DNA of 64,000 bases. It comes from Paucibacter sp. PLA-PC-4 (GTDB taxonomy: Bacteria > Pseudomonadota > Gammaproteobacteria > Burkholderiales > Burkholderiaceae_C). The translations under genes were made by a program, and so were the position numbers. Where the stretch lies: positions 186,001-250,000 of the forward strand of contig NZ_JAPFGP010000006.1 in NCBI RefSeq assembly GCF_026241155.1. The letters are read 5' to 3'. Positions 50,386 through 58,626 of this stretch are shown here, piece by piece (position 1 is the first letter of the stretch; the number at the start of each line of letters is the position of its first letter). Below the pieces are notes generated by a model that searched no databases, was not told where the DNA came from, and saw only the letters and a list, made by a program, of their open reading frames with translations.

Positions 50386-50646
50386 TTACTTGTAGAAGGC
50401 TTCAACCGTGCCCGTGAGTTTGATCAGCAGCGGTTGGCCCTTGCGGTCGACCTTGCGGCCCACGGGCACCTTGATCCAGCCTTCGCTGATGCAGTACTCG
50501 GAGACGTCGAAGCGTTCCTTGCCGTTCAGGCGGATGCCGACGTCGCGCTCGAACACGGCGGCGTCGTGGAAGGGGCTGCGCGGGTCGATGGAGAGGCGGT
50601 CGGGCATGGCCGCCGCTGCGGAGGGCTGGTTTTGTTCTTCGCTCAT
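50386..50646 (-). CDS. DUF3297-family small protein
   Basis: An 86-residue protein from ATG 50646 with the DUF3297 pattern 'PDRLSIDPRSPFHDAAVFERDVGIRLNGKERFDVSEYCISEGWIKVPVGRKVDRKGQPLLIKLTG' order of blocks. Its function is unknown; members are widespread in Proteobacteria. It is convergent with the phytase-like gene. Confidence 0.9.
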   Translation of the reverse strand: MSEEQNQPSAAAAMPDRLSIDPRSPFHDAAVFERDVGIRLNGKERFDVSEYCISEGWIKVPVGRKVDRKGQPLLIKLTGTVEAFYK

Positions 50647-50794
50647 GGTGTTTTGATTGCTTGAGGGGTTCAGAAAAGCGCTATTTTCGCTGTTCGCCGC
50701 AGCCTCGCGTCGCAGCGCCGATGTGTGGCAACGCACAGACCCCGACTCTCTTCGGGTGCACAGTGGTCCTCTGACACAGTCCTAGGGGTATCCC

Positions 50795-50962
50795 ATGTCC
50801 AATGCCATCGCCGCCCACAAGCATCGCGCCCGTCTGCACATCCTGCGTGACAAGGTCAAGCGCGCGCTGCGCGACCAGCTTCGCGGCATTCCCGGCGCCG
50901 ACGCGCGCGTGGTCGCGCACCAGGCGGCGCGTGCCGCCTACCGGGCCGCGCATCCGGCTTGA
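50795..50962 (+). CDS. Small basic protein, 55 residues, unknown function
   Basis: A short frame from ATG 50795 to TGA 50960-50962 encoding a basic, helix-prone peptide ('HKHRARLHILRDKVKRALRDQLRGIPGADARVVAHQAARAAYRAA'). Codon use matches the neighbours, no membrane helix. The ribosome site is weak (TAGGGG at 8-13 bases). Real-gene status is uncertain. Confidence 0.4.
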   Translation: MSNAIAAHKHRARLHILRDKVKRALRDQLRGIPGADARVVAHQAARAAYRAAHPA

Positions 50963-51034
50963 TGTAGAACAAGCCCAGGGCCTGGCCCGCCACACACAAT
51001 GGCCGCATCCCAGCCTGAAGTGGAGATGCGCATC

Positions 51035-51514
51035 ATGGCCAAGTCGACGAGGTTGCTGACCCTGACCCTGGCTCTGCTGGTGGCCGGCTGCGCCGTCGAG
51101 CTGCAGAACACCGAGATGGTGGCGCGCGAGCGGGCCCAACTAGCCGGGCCTTCGGGCTCGGTCTACACCGGCTGGCGCATCTTCCAGGACAAATGCGCCG
51201 CCTGCCACGGCAACGCCGCCACCGGCGGCAAGGGCGCACCCGATCTCCTGCAGCGTGTGCGCGAGATCGGGCCGAACCGCTTCGTTAGCCTGGTGCTGAC
51301 GCGCTATGACTGGAACCTCCCGGCGCTGCCGGCCGCGGATGCCGGCGCGGCCCGCGAGGCCGCGCTGGAGGCCATCTTGCAGCGCCAGCAGGGCGCGCTG
51401 ACGATGCCGGCCTGGCAGGGTGAGCCCAGCGTCAACGTACATATCGCCGACCTCTATGCTTATCTGTCGGCGCGCGCCGCCGGCACGCAGGGGCCGGGGC
51501 GGCCGGCGCCCTAA
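51035..51514 (+). CDS. Cytochrome c lipoprotein
   Basis: A 159-residue protein from ATG 51035 (TGGAG 9 bases upstream). The lipobox LLVAGC places a lipid-anchored Cys at residue 19; the haem motif CAACH follows in 'FQDKCAACHGNAATGGKGAPDLL', with 'MPAW' as likely axial-Met segment. A membrane-bound class I cytochrome c. It precedes the P-type ATPase gene by 23 bases but a functional link is not evident. Confidence 0.9.
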   Translation: MAKSTRLLTLTLALLVAGCAVELQNTEMVARERAQLAGPSGSVYTGWRIFQDKCAACHGNAATGGKGAPDLLQRVREIGPNRFVSLVLTRYDWNLPALPAADAGAAREAALEAILQRQQGALTMPAWQGEPSVNVHIADLYAYLSARAAGTQGPGRPAP

Positions 51515-51537
51515 TGGCGCTGCGATGAGGCTGCGCC

Positions 51538-54081
51538 ATGAGTGAAGCACAAGCCGCTAGCGGCCTTGATGCCGCCACCGCCGCGCGTCGCCTGCTCGAC
51601 GAAGGCCCCAACGAGCTGGGCGTGAGCCAGCGCCGCGGGCTGCGCGATATGGCCTGGGACGTGGTGACCGAGCCGATGTTCCTGCTGCTGCTGGGTGCCG
51701 GCGCGATCTATCTGGCGATGGGCGACGCGCAGGAGGCGCTGATACTGCTGGGCTTCGTGATCATCATCATGGGCCTGACGGTGCTGCAAGAGCGCCGCAG
51801 CGACCAGGCCCTGACGGCGCTGCGCGACCTGTCCAGCCCGCGCGCGCGCGTGCTGCGCGACGGTGTGGCGCTGCGCATTGCGGGCCGCGAGGTGGTGCGC
51901 GAGGATGTGCTGATGCTGGCCGAGGGCGACCGTGTGCCGGCCGATGGGCTGCTGCTGGAAACCCATGAGCTGGCCACCGACGAGTCGATGCTCAGCGGCG
52001 AATCGGAGCCTGTGGCCAAGCGCTCTGAAGGCGATGCGGTGTTCGCTGGCACCCTGGTGGTCGGCGGCCAGGGTCTGGTGCGGGTGACGGCCGTGGGCCG
52101 GCAGACCGAGCTGGGCCGCATCGGTCAGTCGCTGCAGCAGATCGGCCTGCAGGGCTCGCCGCTGCGCGACGAGATGAGCCGGCTGACGCGTCGCCTGCTC
52201 TGGATCGGCATGGCCCTGTGCCTGCTGCTGGTGGGCCTGCTGTGGGCGCTGCGTGGCGATGCGCTGCAGGCCTTGCTGGCCGGCATTACCTTGGCGATGG
52301 GGGTTCTGCCCCAGGAGCTGCCGGTCATCATGATCGTGTTCCTGGCGCTGGCGGCGCGCCGGTTGGCGGTGCGGCAAGTGCTGACGCGCCGCCTCAACGC
52401 CATCGAGACCTTGGGTCAGACCACGGTGCTGTGCGTGGACAAGACCGGGACGCTGACGCACAACCGCATGGCCGTGGCCACGCTGGTGGCCGGCGATGCC
52501 GAGCTGGACGTCACCGCGCTGCCGGCCGGTGCGCTGCCCGAGCCCTTTCACGCGCTGCTGGAGTATGCGGTGCTGGCCAGCGAGATCGCGCCGCACGACC
52601 CGATGGAGCAGGCCTTCCACCAGCTGGCTGGCCAGCAGCTGGCTCATACCGAACACTTTCTGCATCCGCAATGGACGCTGGCGCGCGAGTACGAGCTCTC
52701 GCCCGAGCTGCTGGCGATGAGCCATCTCTGGCGCAGCGCGGCCCCGGCGGTCCCGCACGATGTGGTGGCCAGCAAGGGGGCGCCCGAGGCGGTCATGGCG
52801 CTGTGCCATCTGAGCGAAGCCCGGCGGGAGCAACTGGCGGCCCAGGCGGCGCGCCTCGCCGACCGCGGCTTGCGGGTGCTGGCCGTGGCGCGCGGTCGGC
52901 ATGCGCGCGACGCAGAGTGGCCGGCGCTGCAGCACGACTTCGATTTCGAGTGGTTGGGCCTGGTCGGCTTGGCCGATCCCTTGCGGCCCGAGGTTCCGGC
53001 GGCGGTGATGCAATGCCAGCGGGCGGGCATCCGCGTCGTGATGGTCACCGGCGACCATCCGCGCACCGCGCGGGCCATCGCTGAACAGGCCGGAATCGCC
53101 AGCGCCCGGGTGCTGAGTGGTGACGAGGTGCAGAGCCTTGACGCGGGCGCGTTGGCAGCCGCACTGCGCGAGGTCAGCGTCTTTGCCCGCGTCAAGCCGC
53201 AGCAGAAGTTGGCCCTGGTCGAAGCACTGAAAGCGCAGGGCGAGGTGGTGGCGATGACCGGCGACGGCGTCAATGACGCGCCGGCGCTGAAGGCCGCCCA
53301 TATCGGCATCGCGATGGGCCAGCGCGGCACCGATGTGGCCCGCGAGGCCGCGTCCCTGGTGCTGCTGCAGGACGACTTCACCTCCATCGTCAGCGCCATT
53401 GCCGACGGCCGCCGCACCTTCGCCAATCTGCGCCAGGCCATGGTCTACACGCTGGCCGTCCATGTGCCCATCGTCGGCCTAGCGCTGCTGCCGGCGCTGT
53501 TCGGGCTGCCCCTGCTGCTGGCGCCGCTGCACATCGCTTTCCTGGAGCTGGTGATCGCCCCGACCTGCTCGCTGGTGTTCGAAGCCGAGGCAGGCGCGGC
53601 CGATCTGATGACCCAGCCGCCGCGCCGCAGTGGAGATGCCCTGCTCGCGCGCCGCCATGTGCTGCTGAGCCTGCTGCAGGGCGGCCTGGTGACGGCGCTG
53701 AGCGTGGGCCTATATGTCTGGGTGCTGGGCCTGGATCTGGCGCAGGGCTCGGCCAACACGGTGGCCTTCATCGCGCTGGTGACGGCCAATGCCGCGCTGA
53801 TCCTGCCCAGCCGCTCGGCCCGCAGCGGCTGGCGCCACATGTGGCAAGGTCTGACCCCCGCCGGCATCTGGGTGCTGAGCGGCACCCTGCTGGCGCTGAC
53901 CCTGATTACGACGCTGCCGCCGTTGAGCCAGGCTTTCGGCTTTGCCGCGCTGCCGCCCGCCCTCTGGGGGGCCTCGGTGGCCGCCGGTCTGGCGATGATT
54001 GCGGCCTTCCAGCTGGCCAAGCAGCTGTTGGGTCGTGGCGCGGCAGAGCCGCTCGTCAGCGGTCCGCTGCCTGCTCCTTGA
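51538..54081 (+). CDS. Cation-translocating P-type ATPase
   Basis: An 847-residue P2-type pump with N-terminal actuator motif 'DESMLSGESEPVAK', phosphorylation motif DKTGTLTHN (Asp301), 'MVTGDHPRTAR', and hinge 'AMTGDGVNDAPALKAAHIGIAMG'. Membrane helix 4 carries 'GVLPQELPVIMIVF', PQELP instead of the calcium-pump PEELP/PEGLP. Ions transported cannot be named by eye; calcium, magnesium or manganese are candidates. The 3' end overlaps the convergent DUF2242 gene by 26 bases. Confidence 0.93.
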   Translation: MSEAQAASGLDAATAARRLLDEGPNELGVSQRRGLRDMAWDVVTEPMFLLLLGAGAIYLAMGDAQEALILLGFVIIIMGLTVLQERRSDQALTALRDLSSPRARVLRDGVALRIAGREVVREDVLMLAEGDRVPADGLLLETHELATDESMLSGESEPVAKRSEGDAVFAGTLVVGGQGLVRVTAVGRQTELGRIGQSLQQIGLQGSPLRDEMSRLTRRLLWIGMALCLLLVGLLWALRGDALQALLAGITLAMGVLPQELPVIMIVFLALAARRLAVRQVLTRRLNAIETLGQTTVLCVDKTGTLTHNRMAVATLVAGDAELDVTALPAGALPEPFHALLEYAVLASEIAPHDPMEQAFHQLAGQQLAHTEHFLHPQWTLAREYELSPELLAMSHLWRSAAPAVPHDVVASKGAPEAVMALCHLSEARREQLAAQAARLADRGLRVLAVARGRHARDAEWPALQHDFDFEWLGLVGLADPLRPEVPAAVMQCQRAGIRVVMVTGDHPRTARAIAEQAGIASARVLSGDEVQSLDAGALAAALREVSVFARVKPQQKLALVEALKAQGEVVAMTGDGVNDAPALKAAHIGIAMGQRGTDVAREAASLVLLQDDFTSIVSAIADGRRTFANLRQAMVYTLAVHVPIVGLALLPALFGLPLLLAPLHIAFLELVIAPTCSLVFEAEAGAADLMTQPPRRSGDALLARRHVLLSLLQGGLVTALSVGLYVWVLGLDLAQGSANTVAFIALVTANAALILPSRSARSGWRHMWQGLTPAGIWVLSGTLLALTLITTLPPLSQAFGFAALPPALWGASVAAGLAMIAAFQLAKQLLGRGAAEPLVSGPLPAP

Positions 54082-54637
54082 CCAGGCGCTGCATCAGCGC
54101 GAAGAAGCGGTCGTAGAACTCGCCGGCCGGTATCGTCTCCGAGGCCACCTTCACCAGTGAGTCCTGGGTCGAGGACAGCGGCACCGAGATCGAGCCGATC
54201 GCGCTGACGCCGATGCTGGTGGAGTTGGGGCTTTTCTTCAGCGTGTAGCGGTCCTGCTGGGCCGAGACATAGGCGGTGGACAGCTGGGTGCCGGCCTTGC
54301 CGTCGGGCACGCAGACCACCGTGAACCCGATCTCCACATGCACCTCGCCCTCGGGCTGGAAGCGCTTGGCGCCGTTGATCAGGCCGGATTGCGCATTGCT
54401 GATCACGTAGCCCTGGCTCAGCAGTGCACGGCGGGCGGCCTCGCAAGTGGTGTCGACATCGGCATCGAACAGGCGCGAGAAGGTCTCGTCGGACTGGAAG
54501 CGCTCGTTCTGATAGACCGCGCGCTTGCCGCCGCCGCCGCTCTTGCTGCCCAGGTCAGCACAGGCACTCAGCGCGCAGGCGGCCAGCAGCAGGGGGATCA
54601 GCGGCAGCATCGGCCGGCGGGACGGTGTCTTGGACAT
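54056..54637 (-). CDS. DUF2242 lipoprotein
   Basis: A 193-residue protein with lipobox LSACADLG (Cys near residue 27) and the DUF2242 pattern 'YQNERFQSDETFSRLFDADVDTTCEAARRALLSQGYVISNAQSGLINGAKRFQPEGEVHVEIGFTVVC', then 'KVASETIPAGEFYDRFFALMQRLV'. An outer- or inner-membrane lipoprotein of unknown function common in Burkholderiales. Confidence 0.9.
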   Translation of the reverse strand: MSKTPSRRPMLPLIPLLLAACALSACADLGSKSGGGGKRAVYQNERFQSDETFSRLFDADVDTTCEAARRALLSQGYVISNAQSGLINGAKRFQPEGEVHVEIGFTVVCVPDGKAGTQLSTAYVSAQQDRYTLKKSPNSTSIGVSAIGSISVPLSSTQDSLVKVASETIPAGEFYDRFFALMQRLVKEQAADR

Positions 54638-54763
54638 GGCTGCGTTTCGGGTGCGGCGGGAAGTTGGGCTGACTTGCATTATCCCGGGGGCATCTTGTCG
54701 GCTGTGTAAAGCCGGGCTTGCCGCCGCCAGGCGTTCGGTCAGCGCCCGCCTGCGCATAAGACA

Positions 54764-54782
54764 TAGAATGCGAAGCATTCTC
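54764..54782. promoter_or_regulatory. Candidate Fur box upstream of the sigma/FecR gene
   Basis: A perfect 7-base-arm palindrome AGAATGC-GAA-GCATTCT at 54765-54781 matches the 19-base Fur consensus at 13 of 19 positions by hand alignment. It lies 64 bases before ATG 54847, in a short A/T-rich island (54758-54790) that could hold a promoter. Iron repression of the operon would fit its role. Confidence 0.55.
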
Positions 54783-54846
54783 AATTGTGAACTGTTGGCA
54801 TGTTCCTTCTCCGCCTTCGGCCCGATCTCATCCGCCGGAGCGCTCG

Positions 54847-56148
54847 ATGAGCGCCCTGATGATGGGTTTCGAGCAGAGCTATCAAGGCCTGTTGCGCTTT
54901 CTGACCCGCAAGCTGGGCTGTGGCGAGACCGCCCGCGAGCTGGCCCATGAGGCATGGCTGCGGGTGGCAGAGGCCGGGCCTGACCGGCTGGGCGGCGCGC
55001 CCGAGCAGCGCCGGGCCTACCTCTACACGGTGGCGCAAAACCTGGCCTTCGACCATCTGCGCCGCCAGGCGCGCGGCGGCCAGCGCTTCGAGGCCGGGCT
55101 AGATGCGGCGCTGCTGCAAGACCTGAGCCCCGGCGGCACGCCCGACCAGGAGCGCGCGCTGGCGCTGCGCCAGGCGGTGCAGGGCATCGAGGGTGCGCTG
55201 GGCGGCCTGCCCGAGCGGGTGCGCGAGACCTTTCTGGCGCACCGGCTCGACGGCCTCGACCATGAGACGCTGGCGCGGCGCCACGGCGTCTCGGTCAAGA
55301 CAGTGGAGCGCGATGTCGGCCAGGCCATGGACGCGGTCCATCAGGCCCTGCTGCGCTGGCGTGGCGAGCGTCCGGCGCCGCGCCGGCGCCGCCAGGCCTT
55401 GTCGGCCTTGCTGGGCGTCGGTGGCTGCGCCCTGGTCGGCTCCCTGGTGTGGCGGCGACGCGAGCTCGGCGACGGCGAGCTGCTCTCGGCGGCCGGCCCG
55501 GTGCTGGCGCAGCGGCGACTGGTCAGCCGGCGCGGGCAGCTGCTGGAGCAGCGCCTGCCCGATGGCAGCAGCCTGCATCTGGACGCCGACAGCGAGCTGC
55601 AGTGGCGCTGGCACAAGAGCCTGCGCCAGGCCCACTTGCTGCGTGGCGCAGCTTTCTTCGCCGTGCAGCCCGATGCGCAGCGGCCTTTTGTGGTGCAAGC
55701 CGGCGCCTGCAGCGTGCGGGTGCTTGGCACGGCCTTCGCCGTGGACTACGACGGCCGGCGTCTGTCGGTGGCGGTCGAGCACGGCCGGGTCAGGGTCAGC
55801 GATGCCCATGGCCGGCGGCGCGAGCTGGTTGGCGGCCAGGGCCTTCGGTGGGATGCGGAGTCTGGCCTGGCCGAGGCTGAGCTGGAGGCGGTGGCACGCG
55901 ATGCGGTAGCGCCCTGGCGCAGCGGCTGGTTGGTGTTCGATGCCGCGCCGCTGGCCGAGGTGCTGCCCCAGCTGGCTCGCTACCTGTCCCGCCCGCTGGT
56001 CTGGACGCCCGCTGCAGGGCGCCAGCGGGTCAGCGCCCGCGTGCACCTGGCCCATGTGCCGGAATGGCTGCGCCTGCTGCCTGCCAGCCACGAGCTGGTC
56101 TTGCAGCAGCAGGGGACGGCCTGGCGATTGAGTATGCGGGGTGAGTAA
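54847..56148 (+). CDS. ECF sigma factor fused to FecR-type transmembrane regulator (FecI-FecR fusion)
   Basis: A 433-residue single protein. Residues about 8-75 are sigma2 ('FEQSYQGLLRFLTRKLGCGETARELAHEAWLRV', 'AYLYTVAQNLAFDHLRR'), about 112-165 sigma4 ('LPERVRETFLAHRLDGLDHETLARRHGVSVKTVERDV'). A short basic linker (174-183) leads to one membrane helix (184-202), then a periplasmic FecR domain ('LLEQRLPDGSSLHLDADSELQWRW', 'RPFVVQAGACSVRVLGTAFAV') and a DUF4974-like C-terminus. Normally FecI and FecR are separate and FecR carries a cytoplasmic DUF4880 anti-sigma domain, which is absent here. The P. putida IutY protein is a known sigma/anti-sigma fusion. ATG 54847 has GGAG 7 bases upstream. It lies 69 bases before an STN-bearing receptor gene. 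Confidence 0.88.
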   Translation: MSALMMGFEQSYQGLLRFLTRKLGCGETARELAHEAWLRVAEAGPDRLGGAPEQRRAYLYTVAQNLAFDHLRRQARGGQRFEAGLDAALLQDLSPGGTPDQERALALRQAVQGIEGALGGLPERVRETFLAHRLDGLDHETLARRHGVSVKTVERDVGQAMDAVHQALLRWRGERPAPRRRRQALSALLGVGGCALVGSLVWRRRELGDGELLSAAGPVLAQRRLVSRRGQLLEQRLPDGSSLHLDADSELQWRWHKSLRQAHLLRGAAFFAVQPDAQRPFVVQAGACSVRVLGTAFAVDYDGRRLSVAVEHGRVRVSDAHGRRRELVGGQGLRWDAESGLAEAELEAVARDAVAPWRSGWLVFDAAPLAEVLPQLARYLSRPLVWTPAAGRQRVSARVHLAHVPEWLRLLPASHELVLQQQGTAWRLSMRGE

Positions 56149-56217
56149 AAAAACTTGAGGGATCGCCGCGCCTGCTTCGTTTCAGAGAGGGATGCCCTTG
56201 AATCCGGAGCCCCTTGC

Positions 56218-58626
56218 ATGAAACAACACCGCCTCAAACTTGTCGCCGCCGCTGCGGTCCTGGCCTACCCCTTGATGGCCGTGCCGGCGCTGGCGCAACA
56301 GGGCGCGGAGCCGACCAGTGCGCTGCAACTGGCCCTGCCGGCCCAACCCCTGGCCACCAGCCTGCAGGCCCTGGCGCGCAACGCCCAGCTGCAGCTACTG
56401 GCCGAGCCGGCGCTGCTGGCCGGTCGCCAGGCCCCGGCGCTGCGTGGCCGCTATGCGCCCGAGCAGGCCGTGGCCCTGCTGCTGGCCGGCAGCGGACTGC
56501 AGGGCCGCATCGAGGGGCGCACCTTGCTGCTGGCCCCGGCCGGTGCGCCGGGGGCCAGTGCCCAGGCCCTGCCTCTGGTGCGGGCCCGTGCGGCCACCGA
56601 ACCCACGACCCCGGTGCGCGGCTATCTGGCCAGCAGCAGCGGCAGCGCCGGCAAGCTGGCCCTGGCGCTGAACGAAACCCCGCAAGGCATCAGCGTGCTC
56701 GGTGCCGAGCTGCTGCGCGATCAGGCGGTCAGCTCGTTGGCCGAGGCGGTGCGCTACGCCCCCGGCGTGCGCCCGGCCGACTACACAATCACCGATGACG
56801 ATATGGCGCTGCGCGGCTTCTGGCTGACCGGCGCCGGCACCTACCGCGACGGCCTGCGCTTCATCCATAACGGCTTCATGTCCAATCTCGAGCCCTATGG
56901 CCTGGAGCGCTTGGAGCTGCTGCGCGGTCCGGCCTCTGTGACCTATGGCCAGGCGGCGCCGGGCGGTGTCGTCAATGCCGTCACTAAGCGCCCGCAGGCG
57001 AAGCTGCGCCAGGAGCTGGGGGTGGAGCTTGGCAGCCATGCGCGGCGCGAGCTCACTCTGGATCTGGGTGGCGTGCTGGGCGCACCGGAGCAGGGCCTGC
57101 TGTGGCGCTTCACCGCGCTCAGGCGCGACGCCGACACCCAGTGGCCCGGCCTGCCCGACGAGCGCCTGTACCTGGCCCCGGCGCTGAGCTGGACCGGCGC
57201 CAGCACCAGCATCACCGTGATGGCCCAGCACCAGAGCGGCAGCACCGGCTATGCCATCCCGTATTACCGCGATACCCCGGCCGGCCCGGCGCGTCGGAAC
57301 ATCAATGTCGGCGGCCCCGATGGCCGCCAGAACAAGACCAGCAACTCGCTGGGCTATGCGCTGGAACACCAGTTCGGCCCGCAGCTCAAGCTGTTGCAGA
57401 ACGTGCGGCTGATGGACGCAGAGAACGAACGTCGCGATATGCGCAACCGGGGCCTGCAGGCCGATGGGCGCAGCATCCGCCGCCTCGGCATGTTTCGCCC
57501 CGACAAGGAGCACTCCTTCAACGCCGACACCCGGCTGGAGGCCGAGTTCATGACCGGCGGCGTCGGCCACAAGCTGGCGCTGGGCTTGGACTACTACCGC
57601 TCGACCCTGGACCTGCGCATCCACTCGCTGAACCAGGGCGTGGCCCCGCTGGACCTGGTGGCGCCGGTCTACGCGCCCATCGCCTGGCATGACAACTACC
57701 TGGCCGACCGCATCGTCGCGCGGGTCAGCCAGATCGGCCTGTATGCGCAGAACCAGATCAGGTTCGGCCAGCACTGGGTGGCCAGCATCGGCGGGCGCTG
57801 GGACCGGGCCGAAACCGACACCAGCTACGACGCCCGCCTGGCCGCCGCCGACCCCTTCAAGCGCACTGAACACCAGCGCGACGACACCGCATTCACCGGC
57901 CGTCTGGGCCTGGTCCATCTGTCGCCTAGCGGCTGGGCGCCTTATGTCAGCTTCTCGAACAGCTTCCAGCCGGTGATGAGCACGACCACGGCCAAGGACG
58001 CGCTGGGTCAGGAGTTCCAGCCCGAGACCGGGCGCCAATGGGAGGCCGGCCTGCGCTACGAGCCGGCGGATGCAAGCTGGCGCGCCAGTGCGGCCGTCTT
58101 CGAGCTGCGCAAGCGCCATGTGCGCACGCCCGACAAGAACAACCCGCGCCTGGAGATCCAGACCGGCGAGGTGCGCAGCCGTGGCCTGGAGCTGGAGCTC
58201 AATGGCGAAGTCAGCCGGGCCCTGTTGCTGCAGGCCCAGTACACCTGGCTTGATGCCAAGGTGCTGAAAAGCCTGCTGCCGGGCGAGCAGGGCGCTCAGC
58301 CGCCAGCGACGCCGCGCCACAGCGCCGCGCTATGGGGCAAGTACGCGATGGGCGACTGGAGCCTGGGCCTGGGTTTGCGCCACATCTCGGGCGCCCCCGG
58401 CGATGTGCGCCAAGCCGACGGCAGCCAGCTGCGCAACGACGGCTACACGCTGGCCGACGCGATGCTGGCCTACCAGTGGGGTGTCAACTGGCGCGCCGCG
58501 TTCAACATCAGCAACCTGGCAGACAAGCAGTACCGCACCCAGTGCAATCTGATGCCCGGCGGCAAGGACTTCTGCGTGATCGGCTATGGGCGTGATGTGC
58601 GGATGAACCTCACGTACAGCTTTTGA
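56218..58626 (+). CDS. TonB-dependent siderophore receptor with STN signalling domain
   Basis: An 802-residue outer-membrane receptor. A signal peptide ends at 'PALAQQGAEP'; residues about 36-108 form the STN domain used in cell-surface signalling ('LALPAQPLATSLQALARNAQLQLLAEPALLAG', 'YAPEQAVALLLAGSGLQGRIEGRTLLL'); then the plug ('QGISVLGAELLRDQAVSSLAEAVRYAPGVR', 'LRGPASVTYGQAAPGGVVNAVTKRP') and a 22-strand barrel ending in Phe (LTYSF), as in FoxA/FhuE/FpvA relatives. Substrate is probably a ferric siderophore. It follows the sigma/FecR gene by 69 bases; a GGAG 9 bases before ATG 56218 is the ribosome site. Confidence 0.95.
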   Translation: MKQHRLKLVAAAAVLAYPLMAVPALAQQGAEPTSALQLALPAQPLATSLQALARNAQLQLLAEPALLAGRQAPALRGRYAPEQAVALLLAGSGLQGRIEGRTLLLAPAGAPGASAQALPLVRARAATEPTTPVRGYLASSSGSAGKLALALNETPQGISVLGAELLRDQAVSSLAEAVRYAPGVRPADYTITDDDMALRGFWLTGAGTYRDGLRFIHNGFMSNLEPYGLERLELLRGPASVTYGQAAPGGVVNAVTKRPQAKLRQELGVELGSHARRELTLDLGGVLGAPEQGLLWRFTALRRDADTQWPGLPDERLYLAPALSWTGASTSITVMAQHQSGSTGYAIPYYRDTPAGPARRNINVGGPDGRQNKTSNSLGYALEHQFGPQLKLLQNVRLMDAENERRDMRNRGLQADGRSIRRLGMFRPDKEHSFNADTRLEAEFMTGGVGHKLALGLDYYRSTLDLRIHSLNQGVAPLDLVAPVYAPIAWHDNYLADRIVARVSQIGLYAQNQIRFGQHWVASIGGRWDRAETDTSYDARLAAADPFKRTEHQRDDTAFTGRLGLVHLSPSGWAPYVSFSNSFQPVMSTTTAKDALGQEFQPETGRQWEAGLRYEPADASWRASAAVFELRKRHVRTPDKNNPRLEIQTGEVRSRGLELELNGEVSRALLLQAQYTWLDAKVLKSLLPGEQGAQPPATPRHSAALWGKYAMGDWSLGLGLRHISGAPGDVRQADGSQLRNDGYTLADAMLAYQWGVNWRAAFNISNLADKQYRTQCNLMPGGKDFCVIGYGRDVRMNLTYSF

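Noticed and set aside
51511-53463. 650-codon minus-strand frame opposite the P-type ATPase.
   Set aside because: Antisense shadow; the plus strand carries all P-type ATPase motifs.
56395-58320. 641-codon minus-strand frame opposite the TonB receptor.
   Set aside because: Antisense shadow of the receptor, no protein-like motifs.
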